DNA of 64,000 bases from Loxodes magnus (Eukaryota > Ciliophora > Karyorelictea > Loxodida > Loxodidae), in NCBI GenBank assembly GCA_946699065.1, contig CAMPDV010000695.1:1-64000 (forward strand). The letters are read 5' to 3'. The translations under genes were made by a program, and so were the position numbers. The notes under the pieces are model-generated. The model was not told where the DNA came from, ran no database searches, and worked only from the letters and a program-made list of their open reading frames with translations. Below are positions 13,581-24,095 of the stretch, piece by piece. Each line of letters begins with the position of its first letter. The stretch's first letter is position 1.

Positions 13581-13965
13581 TATTTTTGATGGTATTAAAT
13601 CTTATCTGTAGAAAATTTTAATATCTTTCATATTATTAGATTTTTTCTTAATTGAATAATAGTATGAGTTAGATTATTTAAGCACTTCTTTAAGTTTTTA
13701 TTATGAATTTCTAATTTCATTTTCTTATAAAAGTGGTTTATTCAGACTATATTTTAAATTATTTATTTTATGTTTAGATATAGCTAAAGTTTTTGTTATT
13801 CCAAAATTTTTTATCTCATAGTTATGTTGTATATAACTTAGAGTAAAAGTGCCTGATAGTGTTAATTTAAATAATTTTATTTATCAATGAGCTATAATTT
13901 GTTTTGCAATCTTTTATCATTTCATATTTATAATTGAATCCTTACGCTATTGTTTTACATCTTAA

Positions 13966-14874
13966 TCAATTTCGAATTTTGTAATGATATTTCTTAGGTT
14001 TAATCAATTAAGGTTTTAACTTGAACTTCATTTAAATTACACGGCTTTTAATTCTTTTTCCAGTTGGATAGTTAATTAGCTTTCTAATAAATTTTATATT
14101 TAGCTTAGTTCTTTTAAACTGTTAATAGTTTTTTAGAGCATCATAATATAGTTAAGTTATATAGTACTATTATCTACCTTTATCCTATTGAATATGATCT
14201 TTCAAGTATTTGCTTTAAGTTAGCTATTTTCTAGAATTTCTACTTGCAAACCTATTTTATTTTATGTTTGCTTAATTATTTAATTAAGAAAATTTAGTTA
14301 ATACAAGGATAGGATGACGAAATAAATATTTCATAAATAAAGTAATAATTGAAAATTACTATAAAAAGTCTACCTTACCAAAAATAGTAGACAAATGAGT
14401 TCTATAACTGAGAATATAGAGTAATTCATAAATATTACTGTAAGTACTCTAATAACCAATACTATAAAGTTTATATTTTAAATTTGACTAACTAATGATT
14501 CTTATTATCATATACCTTTGACTATTTATATGCAGCTAACTAAATTTATTTTATGTTTTCTTTTTCTCATATCCAGTCTTAATATCTTTGATCATTTCAG
14601 GACTTTCTTTTGCTTATTTCTAGTTGATAAATTATGTAAATATCTTAAACTTCTCTATACTTTTTTAAGAATTGAAATACTTTAATTCCCTAGGCGTTAA
14701 AATTATGTTGTTAAATTTATAAAAATTTTTTATATTGTAACAAATAGTTTTTGTATAGAGTTAAACTGAAAGTTATTTGATAAAAAATTAAGATGAAAAT
14801 AGTTTTATTGGTAAGATCTTTTAAGAGTTAATGAAATTATTTCTGCTACAAGCAGTATACATTCTGATTCTCAT
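13966..14874 (-). CDS. 302-aa protein of unknown function, copy A
   Basis: ATG at 14874-14872 opens 302 codons with no TGA and ends at TGA 13968-13966. The partner in copy B (54427-55335) has exactly the same length and the same stop. Alignment shows two patches where copy A is shifted out of the copy B frame and then restored by compensating indels, near 14470-14530 and 14730-14870. Copy A is therefore slightly damaged but open. The product is basic, Gln- and Lys-rich and has no Trp. One segment has several hydrophobic residues (LFMKYLFRHPILVLTKF). No domain was recognised. It is divergently oriented from the RING gene 680 bp away, and the pair is duplicated together. Confidence 0.6.
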
Positions 14875-15549
14875 ATATTTAAGTTTAGTACTTATTATAA
14901 GATGGAATTATTATTATTTATTTTAATAGTGTTTCGATATTAGGACTTAATGGTTATTTAAGAAATTAACTACTTAAATAATTTTCTTTAAATGATTTAC
15001 TGTAGTTAAGTTTCAAGTAAAGGATTCATATGAAGTGATTTACTTTAAAGTTTCTAATAAATTTTTAAAGCTAATAGAAGGAGATATTAAATTTTGTGTT
15101 GAAGTAAAGCTGAATACAAAATGTATTTGAAGGAGAATCTAAAGAAGAGTTTCTTAAATATTAATTATATACTTATTAAAAAAAATCATTTTAAGTAGTT
15201 TTCATCTAAGTTAATTAAGGTTTACTGTTTTAGAGTATCTGAATGGTAAGTTAAAAGATTAATTTGAGATAAAGGGTAAGAAAAGACTAATAATTATGAA
15301 TTAGCACAATTTAACAAAAAGATTAAATATTAGTTTTGTTATTAATTTTCTTTGTAGAAGAAGATGAATCCAAGAAGATATATAGAAATTCAAGATATGT
15401 GGTTCTTATATTAATAATACTAAAGTTTCATAAAATTATTATTATTATTTTTAGCTACGTGTTTTTTTAATTTCATAATATTGTTTAACATATACTTACG
15501 TGGTTTTTGTATATAAGGAATTGTTTTTTCTAAAAAATAATAATAAGAA

Positions 15550-17607
15550 ATGTCCTAGGTTGTTTAATGTCAATCTTGTAACGGAGATTTCGACGGTTAG
15601 GAAAAGCTTCCCATGTTGTTGCCATGTAAGCATGATATGTGTTATCTATGTGCGCATGATCAGTATCTAAAAACCAAAAGTATCAAATGTGCAAATTGTC
15701 AGCAAGTTTATAAGATTCATCCTTCAAAGTTGTAAGAAGACAGTTAGTTACTTAAGTATCTTGAGTAGAAGAGTATCATGGAGAGTATATCATTGTTGGA
15801 GAATCAATCACTGAGATTGCGTTAAGCTTAGACTTAATTGTCTAAGGTCTAAATTACTTTCATCTAGTAGTTGATTAGGCACGTGAGTAGTTACGTTTTA
15901 AAGGGCAATATTGTTTTATAAAGGTAGTTGTTTGACTAGGATAGATAAATATAGGAGTAGTTAAGGTTCTTAAAAATCTAGAGGTAAGTAATAACTATTT
16001 GCAATAATTATTAGTAATAGCCATTAGAATTACTAAGGTTAGGATATTTCTAGGTATGAGTCTAAGGTGTTGAGATTGTTAGATGAGGTTTAAAGGATCA
16101 TCGATGTGAGGGTATCGGTTAATGTTTACGAGGAGTTGGACAATTATAAGTTGAGTCAGGAGTAAATGGTTAAGAAAAATGATTATTTGAGGAGTGAGAT
16201 ATAGAAGTTGAATGATTAAGTCTAGAATCAGTAATAATAGTTGACTTAGTTATAAGGTTAGTTGATCTAGTTCTAATAAGTAACGCCAGTAGTGTAGTCT
16301 AATTAGCCAATTTCTCCTCTATAAAATATTCCTCAGTAGGCAAAGAAATAGGATATCAGTATAACTATCGTATCGCCGAATAATAAGAAATTAACGCTCA
16401 AGGTCAAATAAGAAACTACTATCTGGTAGATAAAAGAATAAATCGAAAAATAAACTTAGTTATGATCATCAACTCTCGACATCTTTAAGAGCAATACTAA
16501 ACTGGAGGACGGTTAATCAGTATCGAGTTTATAAATTGTCGATGGGGAATAGCTTCAAATGAAGTTAAGTAAGTTTAAAAGTTAAATGTATTATTAGATG
16601 GTAAGTTTACTATATAAATAATTTTAGGAAGTATGTCACATTTTTAAAACATATAGAGAGTAAGTATTATAATATTCTTTAAACATATAGAAGGTAAGTA
16701 TTTTAATATTCTTTAAACATATAGCATGTAAGTATTATAATATTCTTTAAACATATAGTTGGTAAGTATTTTAATATTCTTTAAACTTATAGTTGGTAAG
16801 TATTATAATATTCTTTAAACATATAGGGGGTAAGTATTTTAATATTCTTTAAACATATAGAAGGTAAGTATTTTAATATTCTTTAAACATATAGGATGTA
16901 AGTATTTTAATATTCTTTAAACATATAGAAGGTAAGTATTTTAATATTCTTTAAACATATAGAAGGTAAGTATTTTAATATTCTTTAAACATATAGTTTG
17001 TAAGTATTTTAATATTCTTTAAACATATAGAATGTAAGTATTTTAATATTCTTTAAACATATAGCTGGTAAGTATTTTAATATTCTTTAAACATATAGAT
17101 GGTAAGTATTTTAATATTCTTTAAACATATAGAATGTAAGTATTTTAATATTCTTTAAACATATAGGGAGTAAGTATTTTAATATTCTTTAAACATATAG
17201 ATGGTAAGTATTTTAATATTCTTTAAACATATAGATGGTAAGTATTTTAATATTCTTTAAACATATAGAATGTAAGTATTTTAATATTCTTTAAACATAT
17301 AGGGAGTAAGTATTTTAATATTCTTTAAACATATAGATGGTAAGTATTTTAATATTCTTTAAACATATAGAGAGTAAGTATTTTAATTTTCCAATTTAGA
17401 GAGTATTTATTAATATTGATAGTATGTAAGGTGTATTTATAGTTTTTTTTCTGTATTTTAGATCGTAGGTTTAGAATAATCAAAATAGGAGGTGAGTTAT
17501 TAATTATGTTAAATAGAATGTATGTTAGTTTAAGGTAATTATAAAGGGGGTGAGTTAGTGTTTTAATGAGTTTAAAATAGGACGTGAGTATCAATATAAC
17601 ATAGTGA
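15550..17607 (+). CDS. RING + coiled-coil + ubiquitin-like protein with micro-exon tail, copy A
   Basis: Exon 1 (15550-15983) encodes a RING finger with Cys/His at residues 7, 10, 26, 28, 31, 34, 47 and 50 (C-x2-C-x15-C-x-H-x2-C-x2-C-x12-C-x2-C), then Gln-rich coiled coil. A 31-nt intron (15984-16014) follows, and exon 2 runs to 16600. Residues about 259-328 resemble ubiquitin: KLTLKVKQETTIWQIKEQI, then SNTKLEDGQSV and LQIVDGEQLQMKL. From 16601, 31 introns separate 30 single-codon exons and then the TGA at 17605-17607, giving a predicted 370 residues. RING proteins are usually E3 ubiquitin ligases, and a ligase role here is inference. An in-frame TGA (16463-16465, residue 295) lies inside the ubiquitin-like part, so this copy may be broken unless UGA is read there. 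Copy B has a sense codon at that point and its own TGA nearby. Confidence 0.7.
15984..16014 (+). other. intron 1 of the RING/ubiquitin-like gene, copy A
   Basis: 31 nt from GTAAGTAATAAC to AATTATTAG, phase 2. Removing it joins the RING/coiled-coil frame to the frame carrying the ubiquitin-like domain. Without removal the frame hits TGA at once. Copy B has the same-length intron at 56439-56469. It has the length of the array introns downstream but a different interior. Confidence 0.8.
16601..17604 (+). repeat. array of micro-introns separated by single-codon exons, copy A
   Basis: Thirty-one consecutive segments begin GTAAGT, GTATGT, GTGAGT or a similar donor and end in AG, each followed by exactly 3 nt. 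The central 21 (16660-17370) are near-identical 31-mers (GTAAGTATTTTAATATTC to TTTAAACATATAG), giving a 34-bp tandem period. They contain about four substitutions in 651 nt. The 22 codons between and beside them are of 11 kinds: AAG and ATG four times each, AAT three, AGA, TTG and GGA twice, and CAT, GGG, GAT, TTT and CTG once. The introns at both ends (27 and 26 nt upstream; 26, 20, 36, 24, 25, 27, 31 and 21 nt downstream) differ in sequence from the array but obey the same 3-nt spacing. A four-codon block ATG-AAT-GGA-ATG occurs twice. Confidence 0.93.
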
Positions 17608-18366
17608 TCAATTGGTGAGAGTGAGTGAATGACTTTAAATACTTAATTTAACTCTACTTAATTTAGCTTTACTTAATTTAAACTCTGCTTAATTTGAACT
17701 CTACTAAATAAAAGTTTATTAATTAGGTATTTATATATAAGGGGTATTAAAGGTATTAATGATTAATATTAGTATATCTTAGTATATTTTAGTATATCTA
17801 AATATATTTAAATATATCTTGTATATCTTTAGTATATCTTAATTTATCATTTGAATATATCTTAATTTATCATTTGAATATATATTATTGTGTTTGTTAT
17901 TATGAAGTTATATAATAATTGATATTATTATAATTGATATTTTTAATTTAATTTAAAATTTTGTTATTTGTTTTTTGATTTTTTACAAGGTTGTACGAGT
18001 GTGGAGAATGAGTGTAAAAGGTATAAGTTATTTTATAATACTGTATTTTAAGTATTGGGGTTAGAATATTTGTATAGTAGTTTAATAATAATATAAGTAG
18101 TTGTTAAGGAATTATTTTTCTTAAGGGTAAAGGTATATTGTTAAAGAGTAATTAGAGGAAGGTTATATTGTTTTTACTTTCTAAAAATGATAAAAGTTAT
18201 AAAAGTTAAGGGGTAAAAAATTGTGTAAATTAAGGCAGAGATATTTTTTAAAATAAAAGGACAGAAAGAGTGTAGTTGTAAAGAAAGGAGAAAGATACTT
18301 TTTTAAGAGTTTATAGAAAGTAATCCTTTTTAATATGTATTAGATAATTTCTAAATTATTTAAAGT
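17608..18366. other. AT-rich 3' flank with short direct repeats
   Basis: Loose repeats of ACTCTACTTAATTT (17647-17705) and of AGTATATCTTA (17770-17880) follow the gene. The flank is shared with copy B to about 18070. No gene is seen. Confidence 0.5.
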
Positions 18367-18368
18367 AT

Positions 18369-18441
18369 TAAAAATAATAAAAATAATAAAAATAATAAAA
18401 ATAATAAAAATAATAAAAATAATAAAAATAATAAAAATAAT
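18369..18441. repeat. 9-bp tandem repeat (AAAAATAAT)n
   Basis: About eight copies of a nonamer occur in a row. It is simple-sequence DNA at the start of a satellite block found only in copy A. Confidence 0.9.
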
Positions 18442-18489
18442 TAAATTTTTTTTGAATATAAATTGTTTTTTGTTTAAATTTTGTGAAAA

Positions 18490-20131
18490 ATTTAATTTTG
18501 TTTTTTTGCTCAGCGTTTTCCACTATAGGGAATGTTTGGGACGGAATAAACTTGTGAAAAGCTGGATGTAAATTTCTAAAAGGAATAAGGAAAGTTGAAA
18601 AGGGGATAAAGGTTAGTGAGTGGTTGTTAAATAATTTTAAAAGTTGATTTTTTGAAAGTGAAAATTTTTGAGAAGGAAATGAAAAATCCATAATGAATAA
18701 TTTTTGATAATTTTTAATTTTTTTTTTGGAATTAGAGAAAAGTAAGAAAGTTTTTTTTGTTTGGTGGAAAGAGTATAAAAGGGAAAAATTTTTTGAATTT
18801 TGGAAATGGAATAAAAAAATTTAATAAAAATTAAAAATTGTTTGTGAAGGGTAGTAAAAAGAGTATGGTATGGTGTTTTTGATTTCAAAAATCGATTTTT
18901 TTTTGTAGTTAGAGAAAAGTATTTTTTCCTAATAAAGTCAAAATTTATTAAATTTTGTTGTTTTCATTTTTTAAGAGTAATATGAAAAATGGTGTTAGGA
19001 AAAGTAAAAAAGTTTTGAAGATGTTTAAAATGTGAAAATTTTAATTTTGTTTTTTTGCTCAGCGTTTTCCACTATAGGGAATTTTTGGGACGGAATAAAC
19101 TTGCGAGATTTGGGATAAAAGATTTCAAAATGGAATAAGGAAAGGTGAAAAGGGAATTAAGGGGAGTAAGTAATGTTAAAATTTTCGAAATGAAAATATT
19201 GAGTAAGGAAAGAATAAAATTTATAATATAAATTTTGAAAAAAGTTTTTTTTTTTAAAAGAGAAAAGCTATAAAAGTGGGAAAAATTTTGAATTTTGGAA
19301 ATGGAATAAAAAAATTTATAAAAATAGAAGGTTTGGAAACAGTAGTTAGAAAGCGAAATAGTAGTTGAAAAAGTAAAAATAGATTTTGAAGAGGTTCAAA
19401 ACGCGAAAATTTTAATTTTGTTTTTTTGCTCAGCGTTTTACACTACAGGAAAATTTTCGGACGGAACAAAATTTTTTTTGGAATTTTAAAAGAAGGATAA
19501 GATTTTTAGATTTTTAGATTTTTAGATTTTTAGATTTTTAGATTTTTAGATTTTTAGATTTTTAGATTTTTAGATTTTTAGATTTTTAGATTTTTAGATT
19601 TTTAGATTTTTAGATTTTTAGATTTTTAGATTTTTAGATTTTTAGATTTTTAGATTTTTAGATTTTTAGATTTTTAGATTTTTAGATTTTTAGATTTTTA
19701 GATTTTTAGATTTTTAGATTTTTAGATTTTTAGATTTTTAGATTTTTAGATTTTTAGATTTTTAGATTTTTAGATTTTTAGATTTTTAGATTTTTAGATT
19801 TTTAGATTTTTAGATTTTTAGATTTTTAGATTTTTAGATTTTTAGATTTTTAGATTTTTAGTAATCAATTTTTTTTTAATTTTATAATTTTTTTAAACTA
19901 TGAATTGGAAAAATTCAAAAAGTAAAAATAATTAATTATTAATTAATTTTCTTTTTTATCTAATTTGAATAAAATAATTTTTTATAATTTTAGTGGAGGT
20001 GAGGCTAAGAAAGTTTTAATCTATATCAATTAATTTTTGTTTAACTGATAAAATCGATTTAAGATGTAAAAATTTAATTTTTATTTTTCGCTCTGAATTT
20101 TACTATAGAAGATTTTTCTGATGGAACAAAA
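18490..20131. repeat. degenerating tandem repeat with GCTCAGCGTTTTCCACTATA core
   Basis: A roughly 65-bp core occurs at 18490-18553, 19037-19102, 19405-19472 and, decayed, 20066-20131: T-rich lead, GCTCAGCGTTTTCCACTATA, then GGGACGGAATAAA. Intervening sequence is also repeated, for example a stretch around TGAATTTTGGAAATGGAATA at about 18794 and 19291. The larger unit is therefore about 370-550 bp. Conservation drops from left to right. Short minus-strand standard-code frames inside it look like by-products of the repeat. No function was recognised. Confidence 0.8.
19501..19860. repeat. perfect octamer satellite, 45 copies of GATTTTTA
   Basis: Exactly 360 bp are made of 45 consecutive copies of GATTTTTA with no mismatch. 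It lies between the third and fourth cores of the larger tandem repeat. Perfect identity points to very recent expansion or strong homogenisation. Confidence 0.98.
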
Positions 20132-23100
20132 ATTTTAGAAATTTTGAATCAAGTTTTTAAGTCTAAAGTTATTCTTATTAAAGTAAACCATTTAGAATTT
20201 TTTTAGATAATGCATAATATAGAGATTAGGAATATTAAAAAATATTTTTATAATTAAATTTTTGTTTTTTTATTTTAGATTTACTACAGGAACTTTTAAA
20301 GATAGACTAATATTTTAATAATTAAAAAAATATAATTTAATTTAATTTTCTCACTCTAAGTTTTTAATAAAAATATTTGTTTATTAGACTAATGCTATAT
20401 AAATATTTTTAATACTAATTCATTAATGTAGTTTTTTATATTTAATACTGATAAAGATGATAAATATCTCATTAAGAAATATTAAAAAATAATAAATATT
20501 TTAATGTTCATTTAAGAATTCAAAATTGCTAAAAAAACAAATTAAAAATCAGCAAATTTATTTTCTTCTAAATATAATTTAATTGCAAATATTAAATTAT
20601 AAAATGAGAAAAAAATTTAATAGCAAAAAAAATTAAAATTTTTTAGACTATATCATATGAATCTTTATTCATACACCAATAAAAACTTAAAAACTTTAAA
20701 TTTTTTATAATGAAAGAAAACATTTTTTTTGCAGAAGACATGAAAAATTTTAATAAACATATTTGTATATTCTAGAAAAAAACTAAATATATTAAGCTAA
20801 AATTTATTATTAGTAATGCATTGCTTTCACAACAATTATTTTTAAATCTAAGTTTAATGTTTAATATTATTAACTGTAATATTTAAAATTAAATTATAGT
20901 TAACTGAAATATTTTTATTTTCAAACCAAACAATTTTAGAAGTTAATTCTAAATAATTAAATATTAACTAATATTACTATAAAAAATTACTTTGAAATCT
21001 ATAAAACTAAAATTTTTTAATATTGTTAATCTTTTAAAAATGTATAAAATATTGCAGAAGTTTAATCTGATAACATAATAAAAGATACTAATAATTTTAA
21101 ATAAAAATAAATATTTATATTAAATAAAATAAATTTATATAATTATGATACAAATTTTAAAAACACAATAGAATATGTTAATTTAGCATCAGAATAAATC
21201 ATTTTATAAGATAAATATACAAATTAAGAACGAAAAAAAATGAGGCTATAACTATAGAATAATCTAACTGCTCTGCATTTTAATTTAATTATTATAAAAG
21301 AAAAAAATAAAAAGATAGAATTACATAGTAAAAACTGATGAAGATACTATTAAATACTATTTGAAGGCTTAATTACTAAATTGTTGTCTTTTAAAATATT
21401 TTAAATTAAGCTAAACATTAAAATAAAAGAACATAAATAAATAATAAATAAATTTGATTATAGAGCGCGTAGAACCTCATTTATGTGCAGCTCTTTATAA
21501 TAAAAAAGAAAAATAAATTATAAACTATAAATAACTAAGCTATTTAAATTTTTTTCATATTAAATTAAAAAAATTAAATCCTTCATCAACAGTAATTTTA
21601 AAATAAATAAATTGTAAATCAAAACATATTTACAAAAAATATAAAATAATTAAAAAAGATAAATAAAAATAACTTAATAAATAACAAAAAATTATTAAAA
21701 TTTAAGAATCCAGATATATGTAGTTAAAAGCTTTATGCAAAATTAAAAGATTAATAATTAATAAAATAGCTATTTTTAATAAATAAATAAATAAAAATTG
21801 CATACAAAGTAATTATTTTTTATTATAATAGCTTAAATTATAAAAAATTCAATAATTAAAAATTAAATAAAAATTGCAATCTAACATCTTATGAATTTTT
21901 TTTTATTGATTCTTAACTATTTGAATTTTTTTGCAAAATAAAAAACAAAGGAGCAAATTTCCTCGATATTTGAAAGATAATTATTAGATAATTTACGAAA
22001 CTATAATATAACATAATTTATTAACGTGGTGTCACCTTTATTTGGTTTGCCATTAATCAAAAATTTTAAAGTTTAAAATTGTCTTAAGTGTTATTCCATT
22101 TCTAATCTTCCTGAGTCTTCTTCTTAGAATATATATTTTTAGAAATAAGCTTACAGTCAATTCCGCTAATTTATTTAATTTGGATTTTATTTGTTCAATT
22201 CTCAGATTGACTGGTTGGAAATTTTTATTTTTTTGTATTTATGTGTTAGACATTAGGTATACGATTTTTCTTAAAGCTCTTATACGTTTCTTAAAAATTT
22301 AAAATTCTCCTATAACATAGCTTTGAGTTCTTAGAGTATGTTTTGCTAATTGTAATTTGAATGGGATGGATTCTGTTTAGAAGAGACTTTTTGCAAGAAA
22401 TTTTGAATTTTTTCTATTTATTTTAATAATTAATAAAATACGAAATAGTTTCTTTAACTCAAAAATTTATTAAAAAGATTAGTTATAATTCTTCTCTAAA
22501 TATAAACTAAAAAATCATAGAAAATTATTTTGTATAAAGAAGAATAAATATCTTATATTTATTTTATGTAAATGCTAGATAATAATGAATCATAAGAAGT
22601 AATTAAAAAGTTTATATTAGTAAATTTCTTACTAAATTCATAAAAGAAATTTTTAAAGAAAAATCTTTAATAATAATTAAATAAACCTAAAAGTATAAAA
22701 CTTATAAATTAGTTCACTTAATAACTTTTATATTGTATGAAGTTTCCGATTTAATTCAGATACTTCAATTTATATAAATTTAAGTTTATTAATGTTAATT
22801 TCTTTTTTCATTTGGCTTTTTACGTTTCTTGCTTTCATTATCACTCTCTTTTTATTCTACCTTTGGCTCTATTTAATTTGATATACTTCTTCCAAATATT
22901 TAATTTATTTTTCAGTAAATTCTTATGAAAAATTTTAATTTGAAGATCTATTTCTAATTTTTATAAAAAGTAAAATATAAGTTTAAGTAAATTTGATTTA
23001 TGTTATTGTCTTTACAAATTTTTACCTGGAAATTTTAGAAAAATTTCAAAGTAAAATTAAATAGTAGAAACATTTGAAGATATGTATAAGCATGTTTTTC

Positions 23101-23240
23101 TTTCATTCATATAGAGATCACTTTTCACAGAATAATACAGCAAATGTAATTCATATTTAAAACTGGATGAATCAGTTTGCAACTTAAAGATAATATTATT
23201 TCTTACTATATTACTTATTTATTATATATAAAATAATAAA
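20132..23240. other. AT-rich region with one hairpin motif and one short minus-strand frame
   Basis: The part from 20508 to about 21300 matches copy B. The part from about 21300 to 23230 is absent there. It contains a minus-strand hairpin tail (21456-21496) and the 20-bp motif GTGGTGTCACCTTTATTTGG at 22026-22045. Next to the motif is a minus-strand frame (about 22230-22040, starting MSNTQIQKNKNFQPVNLRIE) that may be a gag-like remnant. Otherwise no gene is seen. Confidence 0.5.
21456..21496 (-). repeat. conserved hairpin tail, member 1
   Basis: On the minus strand it begins AAAGAGCTGCACATAAATGA and ends in CTATAATC. AGAGC pairs with GCTCT. The same tail ends four other elements in the window. 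Confidence 0.75.
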
Positions 23241-24095
23241 ATGGCTTCTAAGAAATAACAGAACTTTGAACAAAACATTTAAACAGGAAAATTCTCTAAA
23301 AAATAAAAAAAACGAAATAATTACAATGAGTGAAAGTGAGAAATATGATTGATATGACGAACATTAACCACTTGGAAATCCAGTACTAAAAAAACTTCCG
23401 ACATAAACTCAAAATGAAATATTATCTAAATCATTAAAAGAGTTTATGTTCAAAAATAGATACCTCACTGATAAAGTAGAAAAATTAGAAAAACTAATAA
23501 CTTCTTTACTTGAGAAACAATATTAATAATCATAAGAAATAGAAAACAAACTGGAACAAAGAATTCTTTAAATTTAATAATAAATTCAGGTAATGCCGTT
23601 TAGTTTTAACAGAATTAATCAGATCCTATGGAAATAGAAAATGAAGCCTCAAATTAAAATAAACAGTAAACTTTTATTTAAAATAAGTAGTAAATTTAAA
23701 TTAAATAAGTGTTACAGGAATAATAGGTTAAAAGAAGAATAAAATGCTATGTGTGCAATAAATAACACCAATGAAAATACTGCTACTAACTAAGCGAAAT
23801 TTAAAGAAAGAATAAATAAGATATTTTTAGAAAACTATTTAGGATATATCCAACATAAAGCGGAAAAATTTATAGAAAAAAATTCTTTAATTCAAATCTT
23901 AATCCTTGTATAAATAATTAGGAACGCTACGTGCAAGATCAAAACTATTCCAAATATTAAAGGATGGTGCGCTAATGAAGTGCTACACCGCCTAACTAAG
24001 CCTAGTAGAAATTCAAGACAAACTAATGGAGACAAGCTGATAGAATAGGTCAGATGGCTGACTACTAAGGCTTTAGCAAAGCTTTTTAACTTTTA
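23241..24095 (+). pseudogene. gag-like zinc-knuckle protein, copy A (frameshifted)
   Basis: This is homologous along its length to the open version at 59508-60356. ATG 23241 starts the product (MASKKQQNFEQ), but an extra A in a poly-A run near 23310 and a missing base near 23600 break the frame. The coiled-coil segment (LTDKVEKLEKLI) and the CCHC knuckle survive in separate frames. A TGA in the context KYD-TGA-YDEH is present in both copies. The sequence stops matching copy B at about 24095. Confidence 0.6.

Larger units (their letters stand above)
13812..24095. repeat. segmental duplication, copy A
   Basis: From about 13812 the sequence matches 50905 onward at high identity, interrupted by insertions or deletions, up to about 24095 (60358 in copy B). 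Shared parts are the 302-codon minus-strand gene, the RING/ubiquitin-like gene with its intron array, AT-rich spacer and the gag-like gene. Copy A has two blocks absent from copy B, about 18.07-20.5 kb (satellites) and 21.3-23.2 kb. Copy B has a retrotransposon and a 0.5-kb element absent from copy A. Confidence 0.9.

Noticed and set aside
16657-17373. CRISPR-like array (31-bp repeats with short spacers)
   Set aside because: Spacers are only 3 nt, the setting is a eukaryotic gene, and each repeat has splice donor and acceptor ends. Micro-introns explain every unit.
18368-18888. Minus-strand standard-code frames of 83 and 107 codons
   Set aside because: They lie across the nonamer and the tandem repeat core. 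Low complexity explains their openness.
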